A stretch of 64,000 bases of DNA from Haematococcus lacustris (GCA_030144725.1 JASKMD010000008.1:5831976-5895975), one strand, 5' to 3'. Numbered from the stretch's first letter, positions 19,242-30,375 are shown. Numbers and translations are program-made. Notes: generated by a model from the sequence alone, not told the origin.

Positions 19242-20942
19242 ATGACTTCAACTACCCAGAATGTCGCTTCGGCGAACAAGACCAATGGCGCCTCTGGCGT
19301 CCTTCCTCCAGCTTCAGCTGTTACAGCTACAGCGGATACGGGTCCTGCACTTGGTGCAGCACCGGAGCCGGGCGAGTTGCCCGCTTCAATTCCCGCAGGA
19401 GGCCAACAGTTGGGTGAAGAAGAGGAGCTCCTGGACGAGTTTGGCCTGGACCAATTCGACAGCACTTCGACTCCAGTCGACGAGCTCAACGCGCAAATTG
19501 CCACCCTCCAGGCGCAGCTGGTCGCAGCGCAGGCCAACAACCAGCAAGCTGGCGCATTGGTGAGTCCTCCTGCTGGTGCTAAGCGTGCTGCTGATGCTGC
19601 TTTGCTGCCAGCTAGCCCTAGTCCAGCTAAGAGGCCAGTCGAAGTAGCGTCGCAGCTAGTCAGGCCTTTGGCTGCTGCTCTGCGCGCACTCCAACACTTG
19701 ACTGCTGCAATGCACCAGCCTGTTGCGCAGAAAGATGTTGCCTCGGGTTCACCCGGCACTTCGAACCCTCGCACACTTGCTGCTGTGCGGGACAAGTATG
19801 CTGGGGTTCGCCCCACTGCTGCGCCCCTGCCTGCCACTGTCACTGCCCCTACTGGTCATGACTCCAACTCACGTCGCGGGTTGCCCGTGACTGAGCGGTG
19901 GACTGATGCCAGTTCGACCTCCGGTCGCCGTGCTCTGTCTTTCCTGGAGGACCTTGAGGCACACTGTGTTGCACATGGCCTGGACCCTGCTCTTGCTCTG
20001 CCCTCTTTCCTGTCAGGGAAGGCTAGGGATGTGTGGTTCCAGTCTGTCAGGGACTCATATGCCCTAACCCACTCTGGCTACCCCACATGGCCCTACCTGT
20101 CACAGCAGTTCCTTGAGTTTGTAGGCGAGGACCTGACCACTGATGCTGATGCAGCACGTGCTAAGCTCCTTGACTCAACTCACCTGCGTATGACTAATGG
20201 TGTTGCCCTGTCAGCCTACATCACTGACTTCAGGAACACCCTCACCTTGGCTGGCAAGGACTGCATGACAGACTCCATGCTTGTGAATGTGTTCCAGCGT
20301 GGCCTGTCAGCAGATCTGCGTGGTCCTGTTGCCAAGGATCTGCGTGCCCTTGTGGCCCCCACTCTGGATGAGGCCATTAAGGCTGCCATTACCAACCACA
20401 AGGCCCTTGTGGCTGCTGCTGGCTCTGGTGTACATCCTGCCTCAAGGCGCCCGGTTGCTGCTGTGCACCAGGTGGCCCAAGTGCAACGTGGGCTGCAGAA
20501 CCTGGCCAGGTTCCCTGGTCCACCTCCTGGGCGTCCTGCTGCTCCCTCTGCTGGCAGTGAGGGTCTCCCTCCTGCCAGTGGCTATTGCTACCATTGTGGA
20601 TTGTCATCCCACTGGACGAAGCACTGCAAGAGGAAAGCCTCTGGCATGAGCAAGGAAGAGGCCATGAAGGATGCTGGCACATGGGAGCTCATGCAAGACC
20701 TGAAGAAGGGTGGCTCTGCCCCCTACAAGGCTGCAAAGCGTGACCGCAGCCCTGACCGTGGTGGTGACCCTGGTGGTCCCTCCAGGCAGTACCAGGGTAG
20801 ACGCCCTCAGACTGCCAGGATGGAGGCACTCCTACAACTTAGTCCCTGCGTTTGTCCCTGCGTTCTACCGACCTTGTCCGATCGGGCTGAAATTTTGATA
20901 GATGGTAGTTTGCAGAAATTAAAACATATTTTTACGAAATAA
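19242..20942 (+). CDS. Ty3 Gag (E3)
   Basis: 566 residues with the gag domain, CCHC knuckle and foldback-derived C-terminus of the E2 copy. One synonymous T-to-C change is seen near 20746. It is terminated inside the insert in the same way. Confidence 0.87.
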   Translation: MTSTTQNVASANKTNGASGVLPPASAVTATADTGPALGAAPEPGELPASIPAGGQQLGEEEELLDEFGLDQFDSTSTPVDELNAQIATLQAQLVAAQANNQQAGALVSPPAGAKRAADAALLPASPSPAKRPVEVASQLVRPLAAALRALQHLTAAMHQPVAQKDVASGSPGTSNPRTLAAVRDKYAGVRPTAAPLPATVTAPTGHDSNSRRGLPVTERWTDASSTSGRRALSFLEDLEAHCVAHGLDPALALPSFLSGKARDVWFQSVRDSYALTHSGYPTWPYLSQQFLEFVGEDLTTDADAARAKLLDSTHLRMTNGVALSAYITDFRNTLTLAGKDCMTDSMLVNVFQRGLSADLRGPVAKDLRALVAPTLDEAIKAAITNHKALVAAAGSGVHPASRRPVAAVHQVAQVQRGLQNLARFPGPPPGRPAAPSAGSEGLPPASGYCYHCGLSSHWTKHCKRKASGMSKEEAMKDAGTWELMQDLKKGGSAPYKAAKRDRSPDRGGDPGGPSRQYQGRRPQTARMEALLQLSPCVCPCVLPTLSDRAEILIDGSLQKLKHIFTK

Positions 20943-21139
20943 TATTGTGAAAAAAGCAAAGGCGGCTGCGCTGTGGCCCTGGGGCGTAGGTGCAGGGATA
21001 AGTGCAGGGATAGGTTAAGGGCCACAGCGCAACAGCTTTTGGGTTTTCCCAAATATTTTTCTTGTAAAATATGTTTTATTTTCTGAAAACTACCATCTAT
21101 CAAAATTTCAGCCCGATCGGACAAGGTCGGTAGAACGAT
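20827..21139. mobile_element. Foldback insertion, E3 copy
   Basis: At the same position relative to gag as in E2, with identical arms. The insertion therefore predates the tandem multiplication. Confidence 0.83.
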
Positions 21140-21172
21140 CAAAACTGTGCTGAGTACTCTGAGGCATGCATT

Positions 21173-24100
21173 GTGTGTGAACCTGCTCATGTGCTGACTG
21201 CTGCTACCCACAGCTTTGTCAGTGCATCATTTGTTGCTGCACATGCTGTACCTGTCCACATGTTGAAGCACATGCAAGAGTGGCATGCTGCTAACAACAC
21301 TGTGTTGAGCTGTTCCCAGTTTGTCAAGGCTGATTTGAGTCTGCCAGGTGCTACTGTACCCTGCAAACTCAACGTTATGCCTTCTCTCCTGCCAGACTTT
21401 GATGTGCTGCTGGGGAATGACTGGTTGAATGAGCATGAGGCCGTGATGTCATACCAGGACAAGACTCTCAGCCTGGCATGTGACAAGGGTGAGCCTGTAG
21501 TGCTGCCATGTCCCCCTGCTGATAAGTCTGAGTCAGGGCAGTCTGCTGTAAGCAACCCTGCCTCTTTCCTGGTCAATGCTCTACGTGCAAAACCCCCTCT
21601 GGCTTCTGCAAAAGTTGCTGCCAGGTGGTTACGAAAAGGAGGCACAGGTGGCCTGGCCCTAATCACTGTGGACAATTCCAGTACCCCTGATCCAGCTCCA
21701 GCTGAACCTGACCTACCTCCAGGTGTGTCCCAGGCACTCAATGCTTTGCTGGATGAGTATGCTGATGTGTTTGCACCCATCACATCTCTGCCACCTGAGC
21801 GTCCTGTGGGCCATGCCATCCCCCTGGTGCCTGATGCACGACCCTCTGTGGTACCTCAATACCGCATGAGCCAGGAGGAGCATGCTGAGCTGAAGAAGCA
21901 GGTGCAGGACCTACTTGCCAAGGGCATGATAGAACCAAGCTCCAGTCCTTTTGCTGCTCCTATCCTGTTTGTCAAGAAGAAGTCTGGTGAGTTACGCATG
22001 TGCCTTGATTACCGTCAGCTCAACAAGATCACCATCAGGGATCAGTATCCACTGCCCAGGATTGATGACTTGTTTGACAAGCTGTCAGGTTGCACTGTGT
22101 TTTCTTCCCTAGACCTTCAAGCGGGTTACAACCAGATCAGGATCACCCCTGAAGATGTGCCTAAGACGGCCTTCAGGACCCCTGACGGCCACTACCAGTT
22201 CAAGGTACTGTCTTTTGGGCTCTGCAATGCACCTGCTACATTCCAGCGTGTCATGAATGATGCATTTGCCCCAGTCCTGAACCAGTGTGCCCTGGTGTAC
22301 CTGGATGACATCTTGGTCATGTCCAAATCTGTGGACGAGCATTTGAAGCATCTCAGAAAGGTCTTTGACCTCCTGAGGCTCAACAAGCTCTTTGCCAAGC
22401 AGTCCAAATGTGAATTCATGCGTAACACGCTCAAATTCCTTGGCCATGTCATCTTTGCTGGTGCAATTGCTGTGGACCCTGAGAAAATCAAGAGCATTTC
22501 TTCCTGGCCTGTGCCTCAATCCCTGCAACAGCTCCAGTCATTCCTAGGTGCTGCTAATTTTGTGCGCAAATTTGTGCATAATTTCAGTGTCCTAGCTGCA
22601 CCTCTCACAGATCTGTGTGGCAAAGCTGGTGACTCATTTCTGTGGCAGAACTGGCCTGCTGATGAGCTGAAAGCCTTTGCTTCCCTCAAAGCTGCTGTTG
22701 CCCAGGTCCCCATGCTACGTCTACCTGATCACACCCAGCCCTTCCAGGTCTACTATGATGCCTCACTCCAAGGAGTAGGAGCAGTCCTGATGCAAGATGG
22801 CTACCCCCTTGCATACCTCAGCAAGAAGCTGTCTTCTGCTGAGCGTAACTACACCACTGGTGAGCAAGAGCTTCTTGCCCTCATCACTGCATGCAAGGAG
22901 TGGAGGTGTTACCTTGAGGGTGTACCATTCACACTCTTCACCGATCACAAGCCTTTGACTGCTCTGCCCACCCAGAAGGTGCTGTCTAGACGTCAGGCTA
23001 GGTGGATGGAGTTCCTGTCACGGTTTACATTTGACCTGCAGTACCTGCCAGGTGATGCTAATCCTGCTGACCCACTGTCCCGGATACCTGCTGGACCCCA
23101 GGACTGTGCCATGGTGTGTGTTGTTACCACCCGGCGGCAAGCTAAACAGTCTTTGGAGAGGGGGGAAGTGCGTGTGGCGCAGGCTCTGCCCCAGGTTCCA
23201 CCTGTGGGTACTCCCTCAAAAGCCCCCACTGCCGTTGATGCTTTGGCCCCCCGGCCCACAGTGTCTGATAACCCTGTTGCTGCTCACCATAGTAGGCTCC
23301 CTGAGCTTGAGGCCCCATCTGCTGCTGACACCTCAGTGCACTATCCTGCAGCTCCTGCCCACCCATTGGAACTGGCTGATCACCTGGTCCATGGTTACCG
23401 GCTTGACCCTGCGTTTACTGCTGAAGCTGATCTGTCTGGCATGTACATGGACGACCATGGCCTGTGGCGGCGCACTGGCAAGGGCACAGTGATGGTTCCC
23501 AATGACCCTGAACTGCGTGAGTACATTCTGCATGAGATGCATGATGCTGCCTATGCTGGTCATGTGGGTATAACCAAAACCCTTGAGAGGCTGTCACGTG
23601 TGTTCTACTGGGACACCATGCGTGCTGATGTCAGGCACTATGTCACTACCTGTGATGCCTGCCAGCGTGACAAGTCCTCTACACTGAAGCCTGGTGGCTT
23701 ACTCAACCCACTGTCCATTCCAGATTACCGTTGGGAGTCAGTGTCAATGGACCTGATCACCAAGCTGCCATCTGCTTCACATGGGTTTGATGCCATCTGT
23801 GTCTTTGTTGACAGGCTCAGTAAGATGGTGCACTTTGTGCCCTGCAAGGAGAGCATGAATGCCAAGGGCTTTGCCCGTCTGTTTGTTGACAATGTCTTCA
23901 AACTGCATGGCCTGCCAAAAGACATGGTCTCTGACCGTGGTCCCCATTTCCACAACACTTTCTGGCACCATGTGCAGAAGTTGCTGGGCATGAGGGGATC
24001 CCTGTCTTCCTCCTATCACCCTCAGTCTGATGGCCAGACTGAGAGGTACAACCGTGTGTTGGAAGAGATGCTACGTCATTACATCTCTCCCACCCAAGCT

Positions 24101-24796
24101 GATTGGCCTGACTATCTGTCACTTGCTGAGTTAGCTGTGAACAACTCATGGCAAGAGTCCATCAAGTCTACACCGTTCCTGGTTAACACCGGACAGTCCC
24201 CCATTACCCCTATGCTCCACTCTCTACCTGACAAGGGGCGGTGCCCTGAAGGCCTGTCCTATGCTACTTGGTGGCAGGAGGCTGTGGCTAAGGCCAAGCT
24301 ATGCATGCAGGCTGCTCAGCAACGTCAAGCTGCCTATGCCAACCAGGACCGTCGAGAGGTGCATTACAAGGTGGGTCAAATGGTCCTGCTCAGCACTAAG
24401 AACATGAGGTTGAAGCCAGGCAAAGCACGTAAGCTGCTGCCACGTTTTGTGGGGCCCTTCAAGGTGCTTGGTTTGGTTGGCCAGGTTGCAGTGAACCTGC
24501 AGCTGCCTGCCTCCATGTCACGTCTTCACCCTGTGTTCCATGTGTCACTCATCAAACCCTACACTGGCACTGATGTGGGCTTCATGCCTCCGCCTGTTGA
24601 GTGGCTTGATGAGGAGCCTGTGTACTATGTTGAGCGTCTGCTGGACCACAGACATGTGCATGCAGGAAAGGCCAAGGAGTACCTGGTGCAGTGGGAAGGC
24701 TATGATGCCGACCACAACACCTGGGAGCCACGTTCCAACTTGGTTGGCTGTGACAAGATCCTGGCTGAGTACCATGCAGCTCACAACCTGAAGTAA
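21173..24796 (+). CDS. Ty3 Pol (E3)
   Basis: 1207 residues with the same domain series as the E2 copy (RT YLDD, RNase H, integrase DDE, chromodomain) and the same loss of the protease catalytic D-S/T-G. I see no amino-acid difference from E2. Confidence 0.9.
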   Translation: MCEPAHVLTAATHSFVSASFVAAHAVPVHMLKHMQEWHAANNTVLSCSQFVKADLSLPGATVPCKLNVMPSLLPDFDVLLGNDWLNEHEAVMSYQDKTLSLACDKGEPVVLPCPPADKSESGQSAVSNPASFLVNALRAKPPLASAKVAARWLRKGGTGGLALITVDNSSTPDPAPAEPDLPPGVSQALNALLDEYADVFAPITSLPPERPVGHAIPLVPDARPSVVPQYRMSQEEHAELKKQVQDLLAKGMIEPSSSPFAAPILFVKKKSGELRMCLDYRQLNKITIRDQYPLPRIDDLFDKLSGCTVFSSLDLQAGYNQIRITPEDVPKTAFRTPDGHYQFKVLSFGLCNAPATFQRVMNDAFAPVLNQCALVYLDDILVMSKSVDEHLKHLRKVFDLLRLNKLFAKQSKCEFMRNTLKFLGHVIFAGAIAVDPEKIKSISSWPVPQSLQQLQSFLGAANFVRKFVHNFSVLAAPLTDLCGKAGDSFLWQNWPADELKAFASLKAAVAQVPMLRLPDHTQPFQVYYDASLQGVGAVLMQDGYPLAYLSKKLSSAERNYTTGEQELLALITACKEWRCYLEGVPFTLFTDHKPLTALPTQKVLSRRQARWMEFLSRFTFDLQYLPGDANPADPLSRIPAGPQDCAMVCVVTTRRQAKQSLERGEVRVAQALPQVPPVGTPSKAPTAVDALAPRPTVSDNPVAAHHSRLPELEAPSAADTSVHYPAAPAHPLELADHLVHGYRLDPAFTAEADLSGMYMDDHGLWRRTGKGTVMVPNDPELREYILHEMHDAAYAGHVGITKTLERLSRVFYWDTMRADVRHYVTTCDACQRDKSSTLKPGGLLNPLSIPDYRWESVSMDLITKLPSASHGFDAICVFVDRLSKMVHFVPCKESMNAKGFARLFVDNVFKLHGLPKDMVSDRGPHFHNTFWHHVQKLLGMRGSLSSSYHPQSDGQTERYNRVLEEMLRHYISPTQADWPDYLSLAELAVNNSWQESIKSTPFLVNTGQSPITPMLHSLPDKGRCPEGLSYATWWQEAVAKAKLCMQAAQQRQAAYANQDRREVHYKVGQMVLLSTKNMRLKPGKARKLLPRFVGPFKVLGLVGQVAVNLQLPASMSRLHPVFHVSLIKPYTGTDVGFMPPPVEWLDEEPVYYVERLLDHRHVHAGKAKEYLVQWEGYDADHNTWEPRSNLVGCDKILAEYHAAHNLK

Positions 24797-25047
24797 GTCC
24801 TAGGCCATGCATGCTGGTATGCTGCTGGACTATGGCATTCCCAGCATGCTTGTACCTCTGGTCAGCTGCTACCTGTGTGGTTATGGTTTCCCTGTGTCTA
24901 GTCGGCACGATGGTCTTTGACCGCTCCCTGAGCTGTGACCTGGTGCGCCCTTTGGGTTGCCCAGTAGCTAAATCAGCATGCTGTAGGCAATGCGAGTCAC
25001 GTGGTTTTACCCGTGGCGGAACGGAAGCCCCTTTGGAGGGGGAGGAA

Positions 25048-25260
25048 TGTAAAGTGCGCACCTCTGGAAGAGATTGCCGCTTCGCGTCGTCTGGGCTGTC
25101 TCGTGAATGCGAGCCGTCGCGGGACGCGGGTTACACGTGTAGAGTGAGATTTGGCAGGTAAAGACTAGCGACATTGCGTTCGTGAGTACAACTGGTTCGA
25201 TTCCAGGGAGCCCCGTTCTAAGCTCTAGCCATTCTCGCAATACACCGCTGTAACCCAACA
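25048..25260 (+). repeat. LTR shared by E3 and E4
   Basis: Identical in sequence and context to the LTR at 12750. Confidence 0.75.
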
Positions 25261-25390
25261 CCCTAGTCGGAAGTCACCGCCTGGACTGGACCGGCCTTCG
25301 AGCTTGTGTCAAAAGGTCATCTGACGTTGCGTCCCCGCACGTTACAGCTGGTTTCCGACCCCGAGCAGTTAAGCTCGCGGTCCAGTCAAC

Positions 25391-27091
25391 ATGACTTCAA
25401 CTACCCAGAATGTCGCTTCGGCGAACAAGACCAATGGCGCCTCTGGCGTCCTTCCTCCAGCTTCAGCTGTTACAGCTACAGCGGATACGGGTCCTGCACT
25501 TGGTGCAGCACCGGAGCCGGGCGAGTTGCCCGCTTCAATTCCCGCAGGAGGCCAACAGTTGGGTGAAGAAGAGGAGCTCCTGGACGAGTTTGGCCTGGAC
25601 CAATTCGACAGCACTTCGACTCCAGTCGACGAGCTCAACGCGCAAATTGCCACCCTCCAGGCGCAGCTGGTCGCAGCGCAGGCCAACAACCAGCAAGCTG
25701 GCGCATTGGTGAGTCCTCCTGCTGGTGCTAAGCGTGCTGCTGATGCTGCTTTGCTGCCAGCTAGCCCTAGTCCAGCTAAGAGGCCAGTCGAAGTAGCGTC
25801 GCAGCTAGTCAGGCCTTTGGCTGCTGCTCTGCGCGCACTCCAACACTTGACTGCTGCAATGCACCAGCCTGTTGCGCAGAAAGATGTTGCCTCGGGTTCA
25901 CCCGGCACTTCGAACCCTCGCACACTTGCTGCTGTGCGGGACAAGTATGCTGGGGTTCGCCCCACTGCTGCGCCCCTGCCTGCCACTGTCACTGCCCCTA
26001 CTGGTCATGACTCCAACTCACGTCGCGGGTTGCCCGTGACTGAGCGGTGGACTGATGCCAGTTCGACCTCCGGTCGCCGTGCTCTGTCTTTCCTGGAGGA
26101 CCTTGAGGCACACTGTGTTGCACATGGCCTGGACCCTGCTCTTGCTCTGCCCTCTTTCCTGTCAGGGAAGGCTAGGGATGTGTGGTTCCAGTCTGTCAGG
26201 GACTCATATGCCCTAACCCACTCTGGCTACCCCACATGGCCCTACCTGTCACAGCAGTTCCTTGAGTTTGTAGGCGAGGACCTGACCACTGATGCTGATG
26301 CAGCACGTGCTAAGCTCCTTGACTCAACTCACCTGCGTATGACTAATGGTGTTGCCCTGTCAGCCTACATCACTGACTTCAGGAACACCCTCACCTTGGC
26401 TGGCAAGGACTGCATGACAGACTCCATGCTTGTGAATGTGTTCCAGCGTGGCCTGTCAGCAGATCTGCGTGGTCCTGTTGCCAAGGATCTGCGTGCCCTT
26501 GTGGCCCCCACTCTGGATGAGGCCATTAAGGCTGCCATTACCAACCACAAGGCCCTTGTGGCTGCTGCTGGCTCTGGTGTACATCCTGCCTCAAGGCGCC
26601 CGGTTGCTGCTGTGCACCAGGTGGCCCAAGTGCAACGTGGGCTGCAGAACCTGGCCAGGTTCCCTGGTCCACCTCCTGGGCGTCCTGCTGCTCCCTCTGC
26701 TGGCAGTGAGGGTCTCCCTCCTGCCAGTGGCTATTGCTACCATTGTGGATTGTCATCCCACTGGACGAAGCACTGCAAGAGGAAAGCCTCTGGCATGAGC
26801 AAGGAAGAGGCCATGAAGGATGCTGGCACATGGGAGCTCATGCAAGACCTGAAGAAGGGTGGCTCTGCCCCCTACAAGGCTGCAAAGCGTGACCGCAGCC
26901 CTGACCGTGGTGGTGACCCTGGTGGTCCCTCCAGGCAGTACCAGGGTAGACGCCCTCAGACTGCCAGGATGGAGGCACTCCTACAACTTAGTCCCTGCGT
27001 TTGTCCCTGCGTTCTACCGACCTTGTCCGATCGGGCTGAAATTTTGATAGATGGTAGTTTGCAGAAATTAAAACATATTTTTACGAAATAA
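25391..27091 (+). CDS. Ty3 Gag (E4)
   Basis: 566 residues, the same as the E3 Gag, with the gag domain, CCHC knuckle and insert-derived tail. Confidence 0.87.
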   Translation: MTSTTQNVASANKTNGASGVLPPASAVTATADTGPALGAAPEPGELPASIPAGGQQLGEEEELLDEFGLDQFDSTSTPVDELNAQIATLQAQLVAAQANNQQAGALVSPPAGAKRAADAALLPASPSPAKRPVEVASQLVRPLAAALRALQHLTAAMHQPVAQKDVASGSPGTSNPRTLAAVRDKYAGVRPTAAPLPATVTAPTGHDSNSRRGLPVTERWTDASSTSGRRALSFLEDLEAHCVAHGLDPALALPSFLSGKARDVWFQSVRDSYALTHSGYPTWPYLSQQFLEFVGEDLTTDADAARAKLLDSTHLRMTNGVALSAYITDFRNTLTLAGKDCMTDSMLVNVFQRGLSADLRGPVAKDLRALVAPTLDEAIKAAITNHKALVAAAGSGVHPASRRPVAAVHQVAQVQRGLQNLARFPGPPPGRPAAPSAGSEGLPPASGYCYHCGLSSHWTKHCKRKASGMSKEEAMKDAGTWELMQDLKKGGSAPYKAAKRDRSPDRGGDPGGPSRQYQGRRPQTARMEALLQLSPCVCPCVLPTLSDRAEILIDGSLQKLKHIFTK

Positions 27092-27288
27092 TATTGTGAA
27101 AAAAGCAAAGGCGGCTGCGCTGTGGCCCTGGGGCGTAGGTGCAGGGATAAGTGCAGGGATAGGTTAAGGGCCACAGCGCAACAGCTTTTGGGTTTTCCCA
27201 AATATTTTTCTTGTAAAATATGTTTTATTTTCTGAAAACTACCATCTATCAAAATTTCAGCCCGATCGGACAAGGTCGGTAGAACGAT
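26976..27288. mobile_element. Foldback insertion, E4 copy
   Basis: Same position and arms as in E2 and E3. Confidence 0.83.
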
Positions 27289-27321
27289 CAAAACTGTGCT
27301 GAGTACTCTGAGGCATGCATT

Positions 27322-28526
27322 GTGTGTGAACCTGCTCATGTGCTGACTGCTGCTACCCACAGCTTTGTCAGTGCATCATTTGTTGCTGCACATGCTGTAC
27401 CTGTCCACATGTTGAAGCACATGCAAGAGTGGCATGCTGCTAACAACACTGTGTTGAGCTGTTCTCAGTTTGTCAAGGCTGATTTGAGTTTGCCAGGTGC
27501 TACTGTACCCTGCAAACTCAACGTTATGCCTTCTCTCCTGCCAGACTTTGATGTGCTGCTGGGGAATGACTGGTTGAATGAGCATGAGGCCGTGATGTCA
27601 TACCAGGACAAGACTCTCAGCCTGGCATGTGACAAGGGTGAGCCTGTAGTGCTGCCATGTCCCCCTGCTGATAAGTCTGAGTCAGGGCAGTCTACTGTAA
27701 GCAACCCTGCCTCTTTCCTGGTCAATGCTCTACGTGCAAAACCCCCTCTGGCTTCTGCAAAAGTTGCTGCCAGGTGGTTACGAAAAGGAGGCACAGGTGG
27801 CCTGGCCCTAATCACTGTGGACAATTCCAGTACCCCTGATCCAGCTCCAGCTGAACCTGACCTACCTCCAGGTGTGTCCCAGGCACTCAATGCTTTGCTG
27901 GATGAGTATGCTGATGTGTTTGCACCCATCACATCTCTGCCACCTGAGCGTCCTGTGGGCCATGCCATCCACCTGGTGCCTGATGCACGACCCTCTGTGG
28001 TACCTCAATACCGCATGAGCCAGGAAGAGCATGCTGAGCTGAAGAAGCAGGTGCAGGACCTACTTGCCAAGGGCATGATAGAACCAAGCTCCAGTCCTTT
28101 TGCTGCTCCTATCCTGTTTGTCAAGAAGAAGTCTGGTGAGTTACGCATGTGCCTTGATTACCGTCAGCTCAACAAGATCACCATCAGGGATCAGTATCCA
28201 CTGCCCAGGATTGATGACTTGTTTGACAAGCTGTCAGGTTGCACTGTGTTTTCTTCCCTAGACCTTCAAGCGGGTTACAACCAGATCAGGATCACCCCTG
28301 AAGATGTGCCTAAGACGGCCTTCAGGACCCCTGACGGCCACTACCAGTTCAAGGTACTGTCTTTTGGGCTCTGCAATGCACCTGCTACATTCCAGCGTGT
28401 CATGAATGATGCATTTGCCCCAGTCCTGAACCAGTGTGCCCTGGTGTACCTGGATGACATCTTGGTCATGTCCAAATCTGTGGACGAGCATTTGAAGCAT
28501 CTCAGAAAGGTCTTTGACCTCCTGAG
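27322..28526 (+). CDS. Ty3 Pol (E4), partial
   Basis: The protease remnant and reverse transcriptase are read through YLDDILVMS and then lost in the N gap at 28527. It has amino-acid changes relative to E2/E3 (for example Ala to Thr near residue 125 and Pro to His near 217). RNase H, integrase and chromodomain are not in the assembled sequence. Confidence 0.85.
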
Positions 28527-29026
28527 NNNNNNNNNNNNNNNNNNNNNNNNNNNNNNNNNNNNNNNNNNNNNNNNNNNNNNNNNNNNNNNNNNNNNNNNNN
28601 NNNNNNNNNNNNNNNNNNNNNNNNNNNNNNNNNNNNNNNNNNNNNNNNNNNNNNNNNNNNNNNNNNNNNNNNNNNNNNNNNNNNNNNNNNNNNNNNNNNN
28701 NNNNNNNNNNNNNNNNNNNNNNNNNNNNNNNNNNNNNNNNNNNNNNNNNNNNNNNNNNNNNNNNNNNNNNNNNNNNNNNNNNNNNNNNNNNNNNNNNNNN
28801 NNNNNNNNNNNNNNNNNNNNNNNNNNNNNNNNNNNNNNNNNNNNNNNNNNNNNNNNNNNNNNNNNNNNNNNNNNNNNNNNNNNNNNNNNNNNNNNNNNNN
28901 NNNNNNNNNNNNNNNNNNNNNNNNNNNNNNNNNNNNNNNNNNNNNNNNNNNNNNNNNNNNNNNNNNNNNNNNNNNNNNNNNNNNNNNNNNNNNNNNNNNN
29001 NNNNNNNNNNNNNNNNNNNNNNNNNN
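28527..29026. other. Assembly gap, exactly 500 N
   Basis: A placeholder of fixed size. The sequence on its right (GAAGTCATACTTACG) is identical to 42804 onward, so the join between the Ty3 array and the duplicated gene block is not proven. Confidence 0.98.
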
Positions 29027-29114
29027 GAAGTCATACTTACGTGCGATGATGGTGTGGGCCTCACGGCAGGGGACTGTGCAGGGGGTCTTTGCGGAAAGAC
29101 GGACAAGGCCTCAC

Positions 29115-30192
29115 CCGTGCTGTAAAGGCGGCGCCGCACCGTACTCTTCAAATCATCATTGGAGTACAGACAAGTGCATATCTGCACACAACCAAGCAGC
29201 AGCAGCAGCAGCAGCAACAGCAGCGGCAGCCACCTGAGTATGGCTGGAAGGGGCAAGGTGAAGGATATGAGGTGGGTTTAGCTTCGTTTGCAAGACAAGG
29301 CCATGCTCCTGAGACCTACATCGTGGCCAGTGCCATGCAGGCATCTCCCCTTCAGCTGCGACTTCCCCACCGCACCTGGGCATCATACTGGCACACTGCA
29401 AAGCAGCAGGCAGCAGAGGGCGTGACCCTGTCAAAGGCATAGTACACGTTGCCTGTGCTGTACTCCTTCTCGTACAGCGGGTTCATAGTTTTGAGAAGGT
29501 TTTGGTCGTCCAGCAGTGGACTGGTCTGCGGCAAGGGACACGGCATGGCCAATAGCCAGGCATGCAACAGGAAGGAAGCAAAAGCAGCAACAGGGAAGAC
29601 AGTGGCAACAGCAGCAGCAGCATTCCTATGAAGTGAAGACGACACAGCATGCAGCAATGCAGCATGGGCCAGGGATGCTTACCAGGGAAATGCCCTTAGG
29701 CAAGCCCAGGCTGCCTAGAGCCGTGTCGATCTCTGCCCTGCAGTTAGTGTCGACGACGGCGGCATACTGGGGGCACTTGTCCTCCCACTCGTTGCCGGCA
29801 GCCCATCCTGTGTGAAAACAGCAGATGCAGCAACCGCCAGGCTGTCATCAGTGCAACGGGGATAGTGCGGAACACACAGTTGCGATGGCCTGGTCTCATG
29901 GCGGTATGGCGAGAGGCTCATCAAAGGGGGCCGGGACGAAAGCGCGCCGGATGGCCGCAGAGTCAGCATCGCATCTGACCCAAGCACGCAGCTGCATTGC
30001 ATCCGCCTGTACCCTAGGCGGACCGTGCTGGACAGGGAGCGTTCGAACAGCTTGACAGCGAGGTTTCGTACGACTGATGAGATCAGTGCTCGGCACCCCT
30101 AGCTATACTCAAAACCAGCAGGTGCTCTACGATAGCTTACCGGCTGCTGCGAAGAGGAGCACGCTGACAAGAAGGGGGAGCGAGCTACGCAT
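29115..30192 (-). CDS. Small secreted cysteine-rich protein, copy 1 (four exons seen)
   Basis: Exons on the minus strand: 30141-30192 (signal peptide MRSSLPLLVSVLLFAAA), 29683-29807, 29376-29525 and 29115-29181. All have GT-AG borders and consistent phases (52+125 nt, 150 nt, 67 nt). Mature features are GWAAGNEWEDKC, DTNCRAEIDTALGSLGLP, a Tyr-rich stretch, PSAACCFAVCQYDAQ and ICTCLY. The hydrophobic leader and at least eight cysteines indicate an extracellular or lumenal disulfide-bonded protein. I do not recognise the family. The 3' end is uncertain: the exon may instead run on to a GTAAGT near 29033, and later exons would fall in the gap. It is nearly identical to the 43 kb copy. Confidence 0.6.
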
Positions 30193-30264
30193 TGCGATGT
30201 AGTGATGCAGCGGAATGACGCACAACGGAATCCACAGTGCTGCGGGCCAGGTCCCAGTTCCAGC

Positions 30265-30375
30265 AATCATTGCCGGGAAGCGTGTGACCCGGCGGCCATC
30301 AACCCGCCACTCGCAGATCCCTTGGCAAAACCGAATGCATGTTGAGGTAGGCGAGACGAACGCAGAAATACGCGC
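30265..30375 (-). promoter_or_regulatory. Conserved upstream block of secreted-protein gene, copy 1
   Basis: About 75-180 bp before the ATG. GCGTGTGACCCGG and AACCCGCCA are shared with 34255-34365 and 44042-44152, although the genes are separated by several kb. Conservation at fixed distance from the start suggests promoter or 5' UTR function (inference). A further shared piece lies near 30760-30830 and 34590-34655 (CCCTTCCTTT...GCGGCGG). Confidence 0.45.

Larger units (their letters stand above)
18899..25260 (+). mobile_element. Ty3/gypsy chromovirus unit E3 (complete)
   Basis: The second complete unit of the tandem, offset exactly 6149 bp from E2 and sharing both LTRs with its neighbours. 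Confidence 0.9.
25048..28526 (+). mobile_element. Ty3/gypsy chromovirus unit E4 (cut by assembly gap)
   Basis: Complete LTR, leader and gag and the first third of pol, then a 500-N gap. It carries several pol differences not in E2/E3 (for example near 27463, 27694, 27971 and 28025), so it is the most diverged unit. Confidence 0.88.

Noticed and set aside
28258..29256. Minus-strand frame continuing through the N run
   Set aside because: It bridges undetermined bases and joins the antisense of Ty3 pol to an unrelated intron.
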